DNA of 64,000 bases from Sphingomonas endophytica (GTDB lineage Bacteria > Pseudomonadota > Alphaproteobacteria > Sphingomonadales > Sphingomonadaceae), in NCBI RefSeq assembly GCF_001476895.1, contig NZ_LDTB01000010.1, positions 124,001-188,000 of the forward strand, read 5' to 3'. The first letter of the stretch is position 1; every line of letters starts with the position of its first letter. Shown one piece after another: positions 26,565 through 37,675 of this stretch. Both the position numbers and the translations under genes were made by a program. The notes below the pieces were generated by a model. It saw only the letters and a program-made list of their open reading frames with translations, did not search any database and was not told the DNA's origin.

Positions 26565-27869
26565 TCAGACTTCCACCGCCGCCGCCTGACGCCCCGCCGC
26601 CCCGAACACGCGCAGATAGCGTTCGATTTCGGCCGGCTCGCCGGTCGCCTTGGCCGGATTGTCGGACAGCTTCACCGCCGGGCGCCCGTCGGCGCTGATC
26701 ACCTTGCAGACCAGCGAGATCGGCTCCAGCCCCGCCGCGCCGTCCGGGTCGCAGCCGCGAAAGTCGTTGGTCAGGTTCGTGCCCCAGCCGAAGCTGGTCC
26801 GCACCCGGCCATGAAAGTGACGGTAGGTTTCGGCGATCGAGGCGACATCCATGCCGTCGGAAAAGATCAGCAGCTTCTCGCACGGGTCGCGGTCGTGCGC
26901 GCGCCACCAGTCGATGATCCGCTCGCCCGCCGCGATCGGCGGTGCGCTGTCGGGGCGGAAGCCCGTCCAGTCCGCCACCCAGTCGGGCGCGTCGCGCAGA
27001 AAGGCGGCGGTGCCGAACGCGTCGGGTAGCGCGATCAGCAGGTTGCCGCCATAGGCCTGCCGCCATTCGTCGAGCACCCGGTAGGGCGCCGCCGCCAGCG
27101 CGGCATCGTCGGGTGCCAGCGCGGCGGCGACCATCGGCAGTTCGTGCGCGTTGGTGCCGATCGCCTCCAGATCGTGGTCCATCGCCAGCAGCACGTTGGA
27201 CGTGCCGATGAAGCGCGCGCCCAGCCCCTCCTTCAGCGCCTCGACGCACCAGCGTTGCCAGAGAAAGCCGTGGCGGCGGCGCGTGCCGAAGTCCGACAGC
27301 GCCAGATCGGGCAGCGCGCGCAGCCGCTCGACCTTCTCCCACAATTTCGCCTTGGCGCGCGCGTACAGCACATCCAGCGTGAAGCGCCCCTTGCCGCGCA
27401 ACGCAGCCCGCGCGCGCAGTTCGTTGACGATCGCCAGCGCCGGAATCTCCCACATCGTCGTGTCGGTCCACGCCCCGGCAAAGCGCAGCTCATACTGACC
27501 GTCGACGCGGCGCAGTTCATAGTCGGGCAGCTGGAAGTCGGCGAGCCACGCCAGGAAATCCGGCGCGAACATTCGCGCCTCGCCGTAGAAGCTGTTGCCC
27601 GCCAGCCAGATCAGCTCCTTCTTGGTGAAGCGCAGGCCCCGCGCATGGTCGAGTTGCGCGCGCAGTTCGCCCTCGTCGATCACCTCCGCCAGCCGCACGG
27701 TGCGCGTGCGGTTTATGAGCGCGAAGGTTGCCTGCGTGGTCGGATGCCGCCGCCAGATCAGCTGGAGCATCAGCAGCTTGTAGAAGTCGGTATCCAGCAG
27801 GCTGCGCACGATCGGGTCGAGCCGCCAGCCGTGATCCCAGGTGCGCGTCGCGATATCGGTATAGACCAT
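26565..27869 (-). CDS. pncB: Nicotinate phosphoribosyltransferase
   Basis: Makes nicotinate mononucleotide from nicotinate and PRPP for NAD salvage. The 434-residue product has [17 protein letters not shown] near the N-terminus, the core [15 protein letters not shown] and the phosphate-binding [11 protein letters not shown]. Length and motifs are normal. It starts 6 bp after the stop of the Hsp70-like gene and is likely co-transcribed with it. Confidence 0.95.
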   Translation of the reverse strand: MVYTDIATRTWDHGWRLDPIVRSLLDTDFYKLLMLQLIWRRHPTTQATFALINRTRTVRLAEVIDEGELRAQLDHARGLRFTKKELIWLAGNSFYGEARMFAPDFLAWLADFQLPDYELRRVDGQYELRFAGAWTDTTMWEIPALAIVNELRARAALRGKGRFTLDVLYARAKAKLWEKVERLRALPDLALSDFGTRRRHGFLWQRWCVEALKEGLGARFIGTSNVLLAMDHDLEAIGTNAHELPMVAAALAPDDAALAAAPYRVLDEWRQAYGGNLLIALPDAFGTAAFLRDAPDWVADWTGFRPDSAPPIAAGERIIDWWRAHDRDPCEKLLIFSDGMDVASIAETYRHFHGRVRTSFGWGTNLTNDFRGCDPDGAAGLEPISLVCKVISADGRPAVKLSDNPAKATGEPAEIERYLRVFGAAGRQAAAVEV

Positions 27870-27875
27870 CGGCGC

Positions 27876-29180
27876 TCACGCCTCCCAGGGGGTGATGTCC
27901 GGCTCCGCCCCGATCAGCGCGAGGCCGTGCGCGATCGAGGTCAGCTCGCCGCCGGTCGCGATCCGATCCTCGCCGAAGCGGCGGAAGAACAAGGCGCGGA
28001 TCGCCGGGATCAGCGACGATCCGCCGGTCAGGAACACGCGATCGATCGCCTCCGCCGCCACGCCCGCGCGCGCCAGCGCGGTATCGAGTGCCGTCTCGAT
28101 CCGCGCCAGATCATCGGCGATCCAGCGCTCGAAATCGGCGCGCGCCACCTCCGCCTCGATCCGCACCCCGCCGCCGTCGAAGGTGAAGGGCGCATGATCC
28201 GCCCCCGACAGGGCGCGCTTCAATTTGCCGACCGCGTCATAGAGCGGAAAGCCCTGCTCATGCTCGATCAGCGCGATCATCCGCCCGATCGCCGCCGGGT
28301 CCAGCGCGTCGCGTTGCAGCTTGCGCAGTTCCTCCAGCGTCTTGCGGTTGCGCATCAGCGCCAGCCGCGACCAGTCCGCGACGTCGGTGAAATAGCCGCC
28401 CGGTATCTCCAGCACCTTGCCGAACGAACGATACCGACCGCCCTTGCCGAGCATCGGAAGCACCAGTTGCGTGACGATCCGCTGGTCGAAACGGTCGCCC
28501 GCGATCCCGACACCGCCCGACGCCAGCGGCACGCAGCGCCGCGCCGCGCCCGGTTCGGCGACGCGCACCAGCGAGAAGTCGGTCGTGCCGCCGCCGAAAT
28601 CCGCGACCAGGATCGTCGCCGGCTCGGTCAGGCGCGTGGCGAAGCTGTGCGCCGCGCCCAGCGGCTCATAGACGTAGTGCACCTCCGCGCCGAACTCGCG
28701 CAGCATCAGGTCGTAGCGTTCGCGCGCCAGCGCCGGATCGGGGCGCGCCCCCGCATATTCGACCGGACGCCCGACGACCACGCGCCGAGGCCGATCATCG
28801 AGCTGCCCGCCGGCGTGCCGCACCAGCTTCTGCAACAGCAGCCGCCCGAAATCCTCGAACCGGAACGGCTTGTTGAAGATCATCGCCCGCTCGAACAGCG
28901 GGCTGGCGGCCACGGTCTTGAACGACTGGACGAAGCGGCTGTCGAGCGGCGCGTCGAGATATTCGGCGATCGCCCATGGCCCCGCCTCATGCGCGACGCC
29001 GTTCCAGCCGCGCTCATCCTCCCAGAAGCACAGCGCCGAACGAAAGACAGCGCCGGTCGCCTCGTCACCCGCGAACTCGATCAACCGTGCCTCGCCGTCG
29101 CCGCCATCCGCCCGCGCGACCACGGTATTGGTGGTGCCGAAATCCAGCCCGAGCGCCGAAATGTCCGCTGCGCCTGCCAC
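27876..29180 (-). CDS. Hsp70-like protein (YegD type) lacking a substrate-binding domain
   Basis: A 434-residue actin/Hsp70 ATPase. Phosphate loop 1 is LGLDFGTTNTVVARADGG near the N-terminus, phosphate loop 2 is VADFGGGTTDFSLV, and the adenosine motif VFLTGGSSLIPAIR is near the C-terminus. It ends soon after the ATPase fold, so the DnaK peptide-binding domain is missing, as in YegD. The start chosen is GTG 29180 (ribosome-binding site ACGGAG). The longer option at 29243 uses TTG and adds 21 non-family residues. Confidence 0.88.
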   Translation of the reverse strand: MAGAADISALGLDFGTTNTVVARADGGDGEARLIEFAGDEATGAVFRSALCFWEDERGWNGVAHEAGPWAIAEYLDAPLDSRFVQSFKTVAASPLFERAMIFNKPFRFEDFGRLLLQKLVRHAGGQLDDRPRRVVVGRPVEYAGARPDPALARERYDLMLREFGAEVHYVYEPLGAAHSFATRLTEPATILVADFGGGTTDFSLVRVAEPGAARRCVPLASGGVGIAGDRFDQRIVTQLVLPMLGKGGRYRSFGKVLEIPGGYFTDVADWSRLALMRNRKTLEELRKLQRDALDPAAIGRMIALIEHEQGFPLYDAVGKLKRALSGADHAPFTFDGGGVRIEAEVARADFERWIADDLARIETALDTALARAGVAAEAIDRVFLTGGSSLIPAIRALFFRRFGEDRIATGGELTSIAHGLALIGAEPDITPWEA

Positions 29181-29337
29181 GCTCTGCTCCGTCGCTTCAG
29201 GAAAGGGACGGACGCCTATGGCATCGCGGACGGGGCGCGGCAATGGACCGGGCGATCCTGATCCAGCTTCATCGGTCCGCCATTGGCGGTGGCGGCCGGC
29301 GTGGCTAAATCCGCACCCGACCCCACGGAGATCATCG

Positions 29338-30414
<1,077 letters not shown>

Positions 30415-30415
30415 G

Positions 30416-31450
30416 ATGGCGCCGATCGGGGTCGGGCTGATCGGCTTCGGCCTGGCCGGCGCGCGGCTGCACGCGCCGGTCATCGCCGCCGTCGCGGGAT
30501 TGCGGATCGCGGCGATCATGACCTCGCGGGTTGCGGAAGCGCAAGCGGCCTTCCCCGATGCGGCGGTGGTCGCCGCACCGGACGCGCTGCTGACGCGCGA
30601 CGATGTGGAACTGGTGGTGGTCGCCAGCCCGAACCCCAGTCATGCGCCGCTCGCCCGCGCGGCGCTGGCAGCCGGAAAACATGTCGTGGTCGACAAGCCG
30701 TTCGTCACCGATCCGGCCGATGGCGACGCGCTGATCGCGGACGCCCGCGCGGCGGGGCGGGTGCTGAGCGTCTATCACAACCGGCGCTGGGACGCCGATT
30801 TCCTGACCGTGCGCGAACTGCTGGCAAGCGGACGGCTGGGCGAGATCGCCCTGGCGGAATTCTGCTGGGACCGCCTGCGCCCCGCGATCAAGCCGGGCTG
30901 GCGCGAGGAGCCGGGTGACGGCAGCGGCGTACTCGCCGATCTCGCGCCGCACATGATCGACCAGATGCTGGCGCTGTTCGGCATGCCCGACACCGTGGCC
31001 GCCGATATCGTCCGCCAGCGCGCGGCGGCACGGGTGGACGATTATTTCGACCTGACCTTCCGTTACGGCACGCGGCGGGTGCGGATCGCCTCGTCGACGC
31101 TGGTCGCCGCACCGCGCCCGCGCTTTGCGCTGCACGGGGAAAACGGCAGCTTCGTCAAGCACGGCATCGACCCGCAGGAGGCGATGTTGCGGGCAGGCGG
31201 GCTGGACCCGGCGACCTTCGGTGTCGAGGCGGCATCGGCCTGGGGCGTGCTGACCGATGCGGACGGGCAGGCGCGGGCGATCCCGTCGGCGCGCGGCGAC
31301 TGGCGCGGCTTCTACCGCGCGATGATCGCCGCGATCCGCACCGCCGCCCCGCCCCCGGTCGACCCCGCGGACGCACTCGCCGGCCTGCGGCTGATCGCCC
31401 ATGCGCGCGCGGCGGCGGATACCGGATTGCGGGTGTGCGCGACCGCCTAG
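30416..31450 (+). CDS. Gfo/Idh/MocA-family oxidoreductase
   Basis: A 344-residue NAD(P)-dependent oxidoreductase acting on a sugar or polyol. The Rossmann motif is GVGLIGFGLAGARLHAP, and the family E-K-P motif appears as VDKPFV. The C-terminal alpha/beta domain is normal. It starts directly after the aldo/keto reductase stop, so the two probably work together on a carbohydrate substrate that cannot be named. Confidence 0.9.
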   Translation: MAPIGVGLIGFGLAGARLHAPVIAAVAGLRIAAIMTSRVAEAQAAFPDAAVVAAPDALLTRDDVELVVVASPNPSHAPLARAALAAGKHVVVDKPFVTDPADGDALIADARAAGRVLSVYHNRRWDADFLTVRELLASGRLGEIALAEFCWDRLRPAIKPGWREEPGDGSGVLADLAPHMIDQMLALFGMPDTVAADIVRQRAAARVDDYFDLTFRYGTRRVRIASSTLVAAPRPRFALHGENGSFVKHGIDPQEAMLRAGGLDPATFGVEAASAWGVLTDADGQARAIPSARGDWRGFYRAMIAAIRTAAPPPVDPADALAGLRLIAHARAAADTGLRVCATA

Positions 31451-31457
31451 CGACGGC

Positions 31458-31534
31458 TGGTGCCCCCGGCGAGATTCGAACTCACGACCTGCGGTTTAGG
31501 AAACCGTCGCTCTATCCTGCTGAGCTACGGGGGC
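31458..31534 (-). tRNA. tRNA-Arg(CCU)
   Basis: A 77-nt cloverleaf: acceptor GCCCCCG / CGGGGGC, D arm GCTC-AGCAGGATA-GAGC, anticodon loop TTCCTAA with anticodon CCT, T arm GTGAG-TTCGAAT-CTCGC, and an encoded CCA end. The first anticodon stem pair is A-C. It decodes AGG. No duplicated 3' end or integrase lies nearby, so it does not look like an occupied integration site. Confidence 0.95.
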
Positions 31535-31930
31535 ACGGGCGGTTTTCCTAGGTTTGCGGAAGCCGGCGGTCAACGCCGATCGCGGACACCGGGAGCGCGC
31601 CCGGCGCGATATTCGCCGTTCCTGACGCATGTCATTTGATAAGCGCCACCAAGTGTGCGCTAATATCCGAATGGTCGGGTGGCGCGTGTCGATCGCGGCG
31701 GCGCTACCCCGTCGAGAGGGAGGCGGAAGGACGCATGGAACGTTGTCGCGGAACGTTCCCCGAAGACGACGAAACGCCCGCAGCGGGCGCGTCGTCCGCG
31801 CCATTTCCCGCCCCCACGTCGCCCGGCGCGTGCGCGTCGGGTGCTGGATGCCCGATCGGGTCGCACCGTCGGCACGCCTTTCAGGGATTTGCCGGCGCAT
31901 GACGTGACGATGGTTCGAGGGGGACAAGAC
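31535..31930. other. Non-coding gap before the kinase/LuxR pair
   Basis: 396 bp with no convincing gene. It contains a perfect palindrome GGAACGTTCC (31750-31759) and a half-copy GGAACGTT 13 bp before it. A weak promoter-like pair, TTGATA and TAATAT, is separated by 19 nt near 31637-31667. The 3' end is the ribosome-binding region of a 33-codon leader. The long open frames here have unlikely composition. Confidence 0.5.
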
Positions 31931-32032
31931 ATGATCGTCGATCGCCGCATTCCGACCACATCCGCCTCGGCGGGCTCCGGCCTGACCTCCATGGGGCGGC
32001 CCCGCCGCGTTCCACCAGCGGTGCGGGCATGA
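31931..32032 (+). CDS. 33-residue leader peptide coupled to the kinase gene
   Basis: A short frame starting MIVDRRIPTTSASAG, with a strong ribosome-binding site GAGGGGG (31917-31923) 7 nt before its ATG. Its TGA (32030-32032) overlaps the ATG (32029-32031) of the kinase-like gene, which has no ribosome-binding site of its own. This suggests translational coupling. The peptide is Ser/Arg/Pro-rich with no family match. Confidence 0.45.
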   Translation: MIVDRRIPTTSASAGSGLTSMGRPRRVPPAVRA

Positions 32033-33027
32033 CGACGCTGCGCCGTGACGCCGACGCGCGCGCCGGGGGTTTTCCGACCGGCGCCGCGCTCACCGCCTTC
32101 AACGACAGCTACCGCGACACGCCCGCGCGCCTGTGGGATGCGTTCAGCGTCGCGGCCAGCGCCGGCTGCGGCGCCAGCGCGGCGGGGGTCGTGCTCGGCC
32201 CCTTCCAGAGCCGGCGGGGGCAGACCGGGCCGGTCGATGTGCTGAGCGACGGGGACATCATGTTCCTGCACCAGGGCCTGCACCGCACGCCCGGGCTGGT
32301 GAGCTGGACCCCGACCGGCGCGCGCCGTCATGTCGCGGCGACCGCGATCGGCGAGGATCCGGACATCGGCTTCCTGTGGATCATGGAGCCGGGCGACGGA
32401 CTGGGCGACACCGCCTTGTCCACATTGCGCGCCCTGGGCGTGTTCGCGACGCTGCTCTACCGGCTGGACGCCGCGCGCGGACAGGGCGCGTTGCTGCTGG
32501 AGGCGGAGCGCCACCGACAGCGCCGCGACCTGCGGTTGCTGGGCGAACGGCTGCATGACGACGGCGGCGCGGCGCTCGCCGCCGCCCGGGTGGCGGCGTT
32601 GGCCGGCGCACGCACCGATCGGGGCGACTTCGCGACGCGCTGGGAGGCGGCGCTCGCCGGACTGGCGGCGCAGATCGACGAGCGCCGCGTCGCCTTGTGC
32701 GTGGTCTGCGAACAGCCGGTATCGGACGTGCCGGAGCCGTGCGCGACGATCGTGCTGCTCGCGCTGGACGAGTTGGTCGCCAATGCGATCCGCCACGCCT
32801 TTCCCGATAGCCGACAGGGCACGATCGCGGTGCGGCTGGACGGCGCCCCCGGCGTGCTGCGACTGGAGGTGGGCAACGACGGTGTTCCGCCCGCCGCCGG
32901 AGGCACCGCGATGCGCGACGGCTCGGGGCTCGACATTCTGGCGCGGTTGTTGGCCGGGGTGCGGGGGCGGCTGTCGCTGACGTCCGAACCGGGGACGACG
33001 ACCTATGCCGCAGAGGTGCGGTGGTGA
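32029..33027 (+). CDS. GAF-like sensor with histidine-kinase ATPase domain
   Basis: A 332-residue cytosolic protein. Residues about 20-150 look like a GAF/PAS-type sensor. A helical segment around His176 (RLLGERLHDDGGAAL) is the putative phospho-acceptor. The HATPase_c domain has an N box (LDELVANAIRHAF, Asn252) and a G box (MRDGSGLDILARLL). The dimerisation helix is short and atypical. It overlaps a downstream LuxR-type regulator that has no receiver domain, so it may regulate that protein directly. Confidence 0.75.
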   Translation: MTTLRRDADARAGGFPTGAALTAFNDSYRDTPARLWDAFSVAASAGCGASAAGVVLGPFQSRRGQTGPVDVLSDGDIMFLHQGLHRTPGLVSWTPTGARRHVAATAIGEDPDIGFLWIMEPGDGLGDTALSTLRALGVFATLLYRLDAARGQGALLLEAERHRQRRDLRLLGERLHDDGGAALAAARVAALAGARTDRGDFATRWEAALAGLAAQIDERRVALCVVCEQPVSDVPEPCATIVLLALDELVANAIRHAFPDSRQGTIAVRLDGAPGVLRLEVGNDGVPPAAGGTAMRDGSGLDILARLLAGVRGRLSLTSEPGTTTYAAEVRW

Positions 33028-33971
33028 TCGCGATCGACGATCGCCCCGCCGGCGTCCCTCACCCGCCTCCGCCGATGCCGGGCGACGAGGTCGCGGCGAT
33101 CGCGGACGCGCTGGCGCTACTGCTGGGTGCGGCGGCGGTGAACGTCACCTGGGAAGCCGCCGGGAGCCAGCAGCCGCCGACGTCGTTCGGGCAGCCGGGC
33201 ACCTCGCCCGCGCACGGCCTGGCGTCCAGCCTCACCGCCACCGGCGGCGGCCGATGCGTGACCGGCACGCTTTCCGCCACCGGTGGCACCATCACCATCG
33301 ACGCCCGCTTCGCCGACGAAGGCGCACCCGAGGGCGGCGGCGCCCCCGTTACCACGGCCGACATGCCGCCACTGACCCGCGCCCTGGCGGCGGCGATGGA
33401 TCAGGCCGACGTCGCCGTGCTGCTGATCGACGGACACGCGCGACTGATGTTCGCCAACGCCGCCGCACGGGCGATACTCGACCGCGGCGGTGGTCTGCGC
33501 CGCGTTGGCGCGCATATCGCCGCCGCACGGCCGACCGATACGCTGCGCCTTCACGCCGCCATCGCGCGGGTGGTGGACGGCGCCAGCGACAAGGAGCCGC
33601 CGGTGGCGATCACCCGCCCCGACCGTCGCCCGCTGCTGGTCGCGATCGTCGCCAGCGGCATCGCGTGCACGCACCCGGCGGAATGCGCGGCGATCGTCCA
33701 TGTCGTCGATCCGGAGCAGGCGCCGCAGGTGTCGATCGAGCCGACCTGCCGCTTGTACGGCCTGTCGCCGGTCGAGGCCCGCCTCGCCTCGCTGCTGGCC
33801 GACGGCATCAGCCTGGCGGGGGCGGCGAAGGCGATGCACGTCCGTCCCCAGACCGCGCGCTCCTATCTGAAGCAGATCTTCCTGAAAACCGACACCCACC
33901 GTCAGGCCGAGCTGGTATGGCTGCTGCTCAGGAGCGCGGTGCGCACGCCTCAGCCGAACAATGCGGCATAA
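33021..33971 (+). CDS. LuxR-type HTH regulator without receiver domain
   Basis: A 316-residue protein. A Gly/Ala/Thr-rich N-terminus (about 1-120) is followed by a PAS-like region (about 120-230: DVAVLLIDGHARLMFANAAA) and a C-terminal LuxR HTH (about 245-305: YGLSPVEARLASLLADGIS, AKAMHVRPQTARSYLKQIFL). It starts at GTG 33021 or 33024 and overlaps the kinase-like gene by 7 nt. It shares the C-terminal pattern QIFxKTxTxRQAEL with the regulator at 19344. Its end overlaps the convergent ArsC-like gene by 22 bp. Confidence 0.78.
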   Translation: MVIAIDDRPAGVPHPPPPMPGDEVAAIADALALLLGAAAVNVTWEAAGSQQPPTSFGQPGTSPAHGLASSLTATGGGRCVTGTLSATGGTITIDARFADEGAPEGGGAPVTTADMPPLTRALAAAMDQADVAVLLIDGHARLMFANAAARAILDRGGGLRRVGAHIAAARPTDTLRLHAAIARVVDGASDKEPPVAITRPDRRPLLVAIVASGIACTHPAECAAIVHVVDPEQAPQVSIEPTCRLYGLSPVEARLASLLADGISLAGAAKAMHVRPQTARSYLKQIFLKTDTHRQAELVWLLLRSAVRTPQPNNAA

Positions 33972-34297
33972 CGCTCCGGCTTGAACCCCACCTCCACGCC
34001 GCCGCCATGCACCAGCACCGGGCGCTTGATGGCCGAGGGATGCGCGATCATCACCGTGCGTGCCTTCGCCGCGTCGAGATCGGCCTTGTCCGCGTCGGGC
34101 AGTTTGCGGAAGGTGGTGCCCGCGCGGTTGAGCAGCACCTCCCACCCGAGCCGCGCGATCCACGCATCCAGCGCGGTTGGATCGACGCCGAGCTTCTTGA
34201 AATCATAGAAGGTGTAGGCGACCTCGTGATCGGTCAACCACGTGCGGGCCTTCTTCACGGTGTCGCAATTCGGGATGCCGTACAGGCAGATCGTCAT
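33950..34297 (-). CDS. ArsC/Spx-family reductase-like protein
   Basis: A 115-residue thioredoxin-fold protein of the ArsC/Spx/YffB family. The active-site Cys11 is in YGIPNCDTVKKARTWL, and KLGVDPTALDAW and HPSAIKRPVLV are typical. It is closer to YffB-type 'ArsC family reductase' than to true arsenate reductase, and no ars genes are nearby. It is convergent with, and overlaps, the LuxR-type regulator. Confidence 0.88.
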   Translation of the reverse strand: MTICLYGIPNCDTVKKARTWLTDHEVAYTFYDFKKLGVDPTALDAWIARLGWEVLLNRAGTTFRKLPDADKADLDAAKARTVMIAHPSAIKRPVLVHGGGVEVGFKPERYAALFG

Positions 34298-34387
34298 GAC
34301 GTTCCTCCGGTCGCTGATCCGCGCCCGTCATAGCGTCGGCACCGTCCTGCACCATAGCGCGCGGCGACCCGTCGTGACGATCGGCGC

Positions 34388-34963
34388 CTACCGCGCGGCG
34401 GGGACGATCAACTGGCGCACCATGCGGAGTTCGACGCCGTAATTGGGATGCCTGACGGGATCGATCGGCGTGGTGCGGAACAGATAAAGGGCTTCGGCGC
34501 CGCCCTCGGGGCGTTGCTTCTGGATACCGCTGATCTCCGAACGGACATTGCCGAAGGTCGCGCTGCGCACCGGTACGGCGACGAACCCACCCCCGCCGCG
34601 TGCCTCCGCCGCCGTCAGCAGCCGCTTCCACGCACGCTCGTCGACGCGTCCGTCCGTATGGGTCACGCGGACGGCGCAGGCGTGATAGGGTGGCGCCTCG
34701 ATCGTGACGATCATCCGGCTGCCGTCCGTCATGGGAATGTCCCAGCCGCGACCGGGATCGTCCTTCAGATAGATGCGCAGCTCCGCCGCGGTCAGCGCAC
34801 GTGCGCCGGGAAGTTTCGCCATCGCCGCCTCGACCTGCGCATCGTCCGGGAACAGGCGGTTGCAGAGCATGTCGAAGACGCGCATCTGCCCATCGCCGGG
34901 AGCGGCCGGGGCGGCGGGCACATCAGCGGATTGCAGCGCGATGGCGAACAGGGCGGCGATCAT
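34388..34963 (-). CDS. Putative exported protein of unknown function
   Basis: A 191-residue hypothetical protein. The N-terminus MIAALFAIALQSADVPAAPA looks like a short signal peptide followed by a Pro/Ala linker. The body is mixed alpha/beta, with two Cys (CNRLF, CAVRV) that could pair in the periplasm. No catalytic motif is recognised. It is transcribed towards the ArsC-like gene, with a 90-bp spacer. The 250 bp upstream up to guaA holds no recognised gene. Confidence 0.6.
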   Translation of the reverse strand: MIAALFAIALQSADVPAAPAAPGDGQMRVFDMLCNRLFPDDAQVEAAMAKLPGARALTAAELRIYLKDDPGRGWDIPMTDGSRMIVTIEAPPYHACAVRVTHTDGRVDERAWKRLLTAAEARGGGGFVAVPVRSATFGNVRSEISGIQKQRPEGGAEALYLFRTTPIDPVRHPNYGVELRMVRQLIVPAAR

Positions 34964-35173
34964 CGGTCATGTCCATCGGCGAAAGGAAGGCGCGAAAGTG
35001 ACACGGTTCGCCGCGTGCCGCCAGTGGGGGACGGCATGAGCCCTTGCCCCTCACGCGGAGCGGCGACGATCCGATGCGGTGCCTGGGGGCGCTATGGCCA
35101 CATCACGCGAGGTGGCCGCGACGATGCCGCGCCAACCTCACACCCTGCGGCCCAACGGCGTCTCGCGACGCCG

Positions 35174-35221
35174 AATGATCCGGCCGCGACCATGCCCGCA
35201 CGGTCGCGGGTCCGGATCATT
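35174..35221 (-). terminator. Hairpin at the end of guaA
   Basis: A long stem with AATGATCCGG-type arms: AATGATCCGGCCGCGACC (35174-35191) pairs with GGTCGCGGGTCCGGATCATT (35202-35221) with a small bulge and a 10-nt loop. It overlaps the guaA stop codon. A T run is absent. Confidence 0.6.
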
Positions 35222-36770
35222 CCCACTCGATCGTGCCGGGCGGCTTGGAGGTGTAGTCGTAGGTCACGCGGTTGATGCCCTTCACCTCGTTGATGATCCG
35301 CGTCGCCACCCGCGGCAGGAAGCCGCCCGGGAACTCGAACGCCTCTGCGGTCATCCCGTCGACCGAGGTCACCGCGCGGAGCGCCAGCACGCTGTCATAG
35401 GTCCGCCCGTCGCCCATCACGCCGACCGAGCGCACCGGCAGCAGCACCGCAAACGCCTGCCAGATCGTGTCGTAAAGCCCGGCGTTGCGGATTTCCTCCA
35501 GATAGATGGCATCCGCCTTGCGCAGGATGTCGCAGCGCTCGCGCGTCACCTCGCCGGGGATACGGATCGCCAGGCCGGGTCCGGGGAACGGATGGCGGCC
35601 GACGAACACGTCCGGCAGCCCCAACTCGCGGCCCAGTGCGCGCACCTCGTCCTTGAACAATTCGCGCAGCGGCTCGACGAGCTTCATGTTCATCCGCTCG
35701 GGCAGGCCGCCGACATTGTGATGGCTCTTGATCGTCACCGACGGGCCGCCGGTAAAGCTGACGCTCTCGATCACGTCGGGGTAGAGCGTCCCCTGCGCCA
35801 GGAAGTCCGCGCCGCCGATCTTCTTCGCCTCCGCTTCGAACACGTCGATGAAGGTCTTGCCGATGAACTTGCGCTTCGCCTCCGGGTCGGTGACGCCGGC
35901 CAGGCCGTCCATGAACAGGTCCTGCGCCTGCACATGCACCAGCGGGATGTTGTAGGCGCCGCGGAACAGGCCCACGACCTGCTCGGCCTCGCCCTCGCGC
36001 AGGATGCCGCCATCGACGAACACGCAGGTCAGCTGCTCGCCGATCGCCTCGTGAATCAGCACCGCCGCGACCGCCGAATCGACGCCGCCGGACAGGCCGC
36101 AGATCACGCGCTTGTCGCCGACCTGTTCGCGGATCTCCGCGATCTTGACGCTGCGGAACTCGGCCATCGTCCAGTCGCCCGCCAGCCCGCAGACGTGGCG
36201 TGCGAAATTGGCGATCAGCTTCGCGCCATCGGGGGTATGGACGACCTCCGGGTGGAACTGCATCCCGTAGAAGCGTCGCGCCTCGTCGGCGGTGATCGCG
36301 AACGGCGCGCCCGGGGAGGAGGCGACCGGCGCGAACCCGGGCGCGAGCGCCGCGACGTGATCGCCGTGGCTCATCCACACCTGATGCTTTTCGCCCGACT
36401 GCCACAAACCGTCGAACAGCGCGCAGGTCTGGTCGACCTCGACGAAGGCCAGGCCGAACTCACCCGACATGCCCTTTTCAACGCGCCCGCCGAGCTGGGT
36501 GTTCATCACCTGCTGGCCATAGCAGATGCCGAGGACCGGGATCCCGGCCTCGAAGATCGCCTGCGGCGCGCGCGGGCTATTATGATCGACGACCGAGGCC
36601 GGGCCACCGGACAGGATCACGCCTTTGGGCCGCAACCGCGCGAAGGCGTCGGCGGCGGACTGGAAGGGCACGACCTCGCTATAGACGCCCGCCTCGCGCA
36701 CGCGACGCGCGATCAGCTGAGTCACCTGGCTGCCGAAATCGACGATGAGGATGTTGTCGGGATGCTCCAT
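35217..36770 (-). CDS. guaA: GMP synthase (glutamine-hydrolysing)
   Basis: Converts XMP to GMP with glutamine and ATP. The 517-residue product has an N-terminal class I glutamine amidotransferase ([29 protein letters not shown], the catalytic Cys in [10 protein letters not shown], and FHPEVVHT), then the ATP-pyrophosphatase P-loop [10 protein letters not shown], and a C-terminal dimerisation domain ending KPPGTIEWE. The start at 36770 ([13 protein letters not shown]) was chosen; the in-frame extension upstream overlaps map and is not coding. Confidence 0.97.
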   Translation of the reverse strand: MEHPDNILIVDFGSQVTQLIARRVREAGVYSEVVPFQSAADAFARLRPKGVILSGGPASVVDHNSPRAPQAIFEAGIPVLGICYGQQVMNTQLGGRVEKGMSGEFGLAFVEVDQTCALFDGLWQSGEKHQVWMSHGDHVAALAPGFAPVASSPGAPFAITADEARRFYGMQFHPEVVHTPDGAKLIANFARHVCGLAGDWTMAEFRSVKIAEIREQVGDKRVICGLSGGVDSAVAAVLIHEAIGEQLTCVFVDGGILREGEAEQVVGLFRGAYNIPLVHVQAQDLFMDGLAGVTDPEAKRKFIGKTFIDVFEAEAKKIGGADFLAQGTLYPDVIESVSFTGGPSVTIKSHHNVGGLPERMNMKLVEPLRELFKDEVRALGRELGLPDVFVGRHPFPGPGLAIRIPGEVTRERCDILRKADAIYLEEIRNAGLYDTIWQAFAVLLPVRSVGVMGDGRTYDSVLALRAVTSVDGMTAEAFEFPGGFLPRVATRIINEVKGINRVTYDYTSKPPGTIEWE

Positions 36771-36889
36771 GGCGAGCCTGTAGCGGGATGGTGCGCGGCG
36801 GGAAAGACCCCCTTTCCCCTGACAATCTGCCCGGTTCCTACCCGCCGTCCCTGCGCAGGGAGCGACGGCTGCGAGCGGACGGATGGGGG

Positions 36890-37675
36890 TTATCCCCGCA
36901 CGCCCTTCGGCACCGCCTCCCCCTCGCGTAGCGTCAGCACCTCGACGCCCGTCGCGGTCACGGCCACGGTATGCTCGAACTGCGCCGACAGTTTCCCGTC
37001 GCCGGTCACGACGGTCCACCCGTCGTCGCGGGTCGCGACCTTGCGGGTGCCCTGATTGACCATCGGCTCGACCGTGAAGGTCATCCCCTCGCGCAGCGTG
37101 CCGCCCGTTCCCGGGCGACCATAATTGAGCACCTCGGGCGACTCGTGCATCTCGCGCCCGATGCCATGGCCGCAAAAGTCGCGGACGACCGAATAGCCGT
37201 TCTGCTTGGCGTGCCGGTCGATCGCCGCACCGACATCGCCCAGCCGCGCGCCGGGGCGGACCTGCGCGATCCCCTGCCACATCGCCTCCTGCGCCACGCG
37301 GACCAGCCGCCGGGCGGCGGCACCGACCGCACCGACGACATAGGTCTTGCTGGAATCGGCGATGAACCCATTCTTCTCCAGCGTGATGTCCAGGTTCACG
37401 ATATCGCCGTCCCGGACGATATCGCCGGCGGCGGGCACGCCGTGGCAGACGACCTGATTGATCGAGCTGTTGAGGACATAGGCGAAGCCATATTGCCCCT
37501 TGCTGGCGGGCCGGGCGTGGCAATCGTCGACGATATAGCGCTCGACCATGTCGTTGATCGCCAGCGTCGACATGCCTGCAAGCGGCTGACGGTCGAGCAT
37601 CGTGAACACGGAGGCGAGCAGCCGGCCCGATTCGCGCATCAGGTCGAGTTCGGCGGGCGTCTTGATCGGGATCAC
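36890..37675 (-). CDS. map: Methionine aminopeptidase, type I
   Basis: Removes the initiator Met from nascent proteins. The 261-residue product has all five metal ligands: Asp96, Asp107, His170 (GHGIG), Glu203 (TVEPM) and Glu234 (FEHTV). The start is GTG 37675, overlapping the TGA of the upstream ParD-like gene (GTGA). Its usual genomic partner is different, so the coupling to an antitoxin-like gene is notable. Confidence 0.95.
   Translation of the reverse strand: MIPIKTPAELDLMRESGRLLASVFTMLDRQPLAGMSTLAINDMVERYIVDDCHARPASKGQYGFAYVLNSSINQVVCHGVPAAGDIVRDGDIVNLDITLEKNGFIADSSKTYVVGAVGAAARRLVRVAQEAMWQGIAQVRPGARLGDVGAAIDRHAKQNGYSVVRDFCGHGIGREMHESPEVLNYGRPGTGGTLREGMTFTVEPMVNQGTRKVATRDDGWTVVTGDGKLSAQFEHTVAVTATGVEVLTLREGEAVPKGVRG

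Noticed and set aside
27144-29261. 705-codon open frame over pncB and the Hsp70-like gene
   Set aside because: Antisense shadow of two clear genes; Arg/Gln-rich composition.
31458-31534. tRNA-Arg as an integration site
   Set aside because: No integrase and no second copy of the tRNA 3' end nearby.
31737-31757. EcfG-type promoter around GGAAC at 31737
   Set aside because: The spacing to the next CGTT is 12 nt rather than 16-17.
31679-32032. 117-codon frame upstream of the kinase-like gene
   Set aside because: Only its last 33 codons have a credible ribosome-binding site; the remainder is Arg/Pro-rich and lacks one, so only the short leader is reported.
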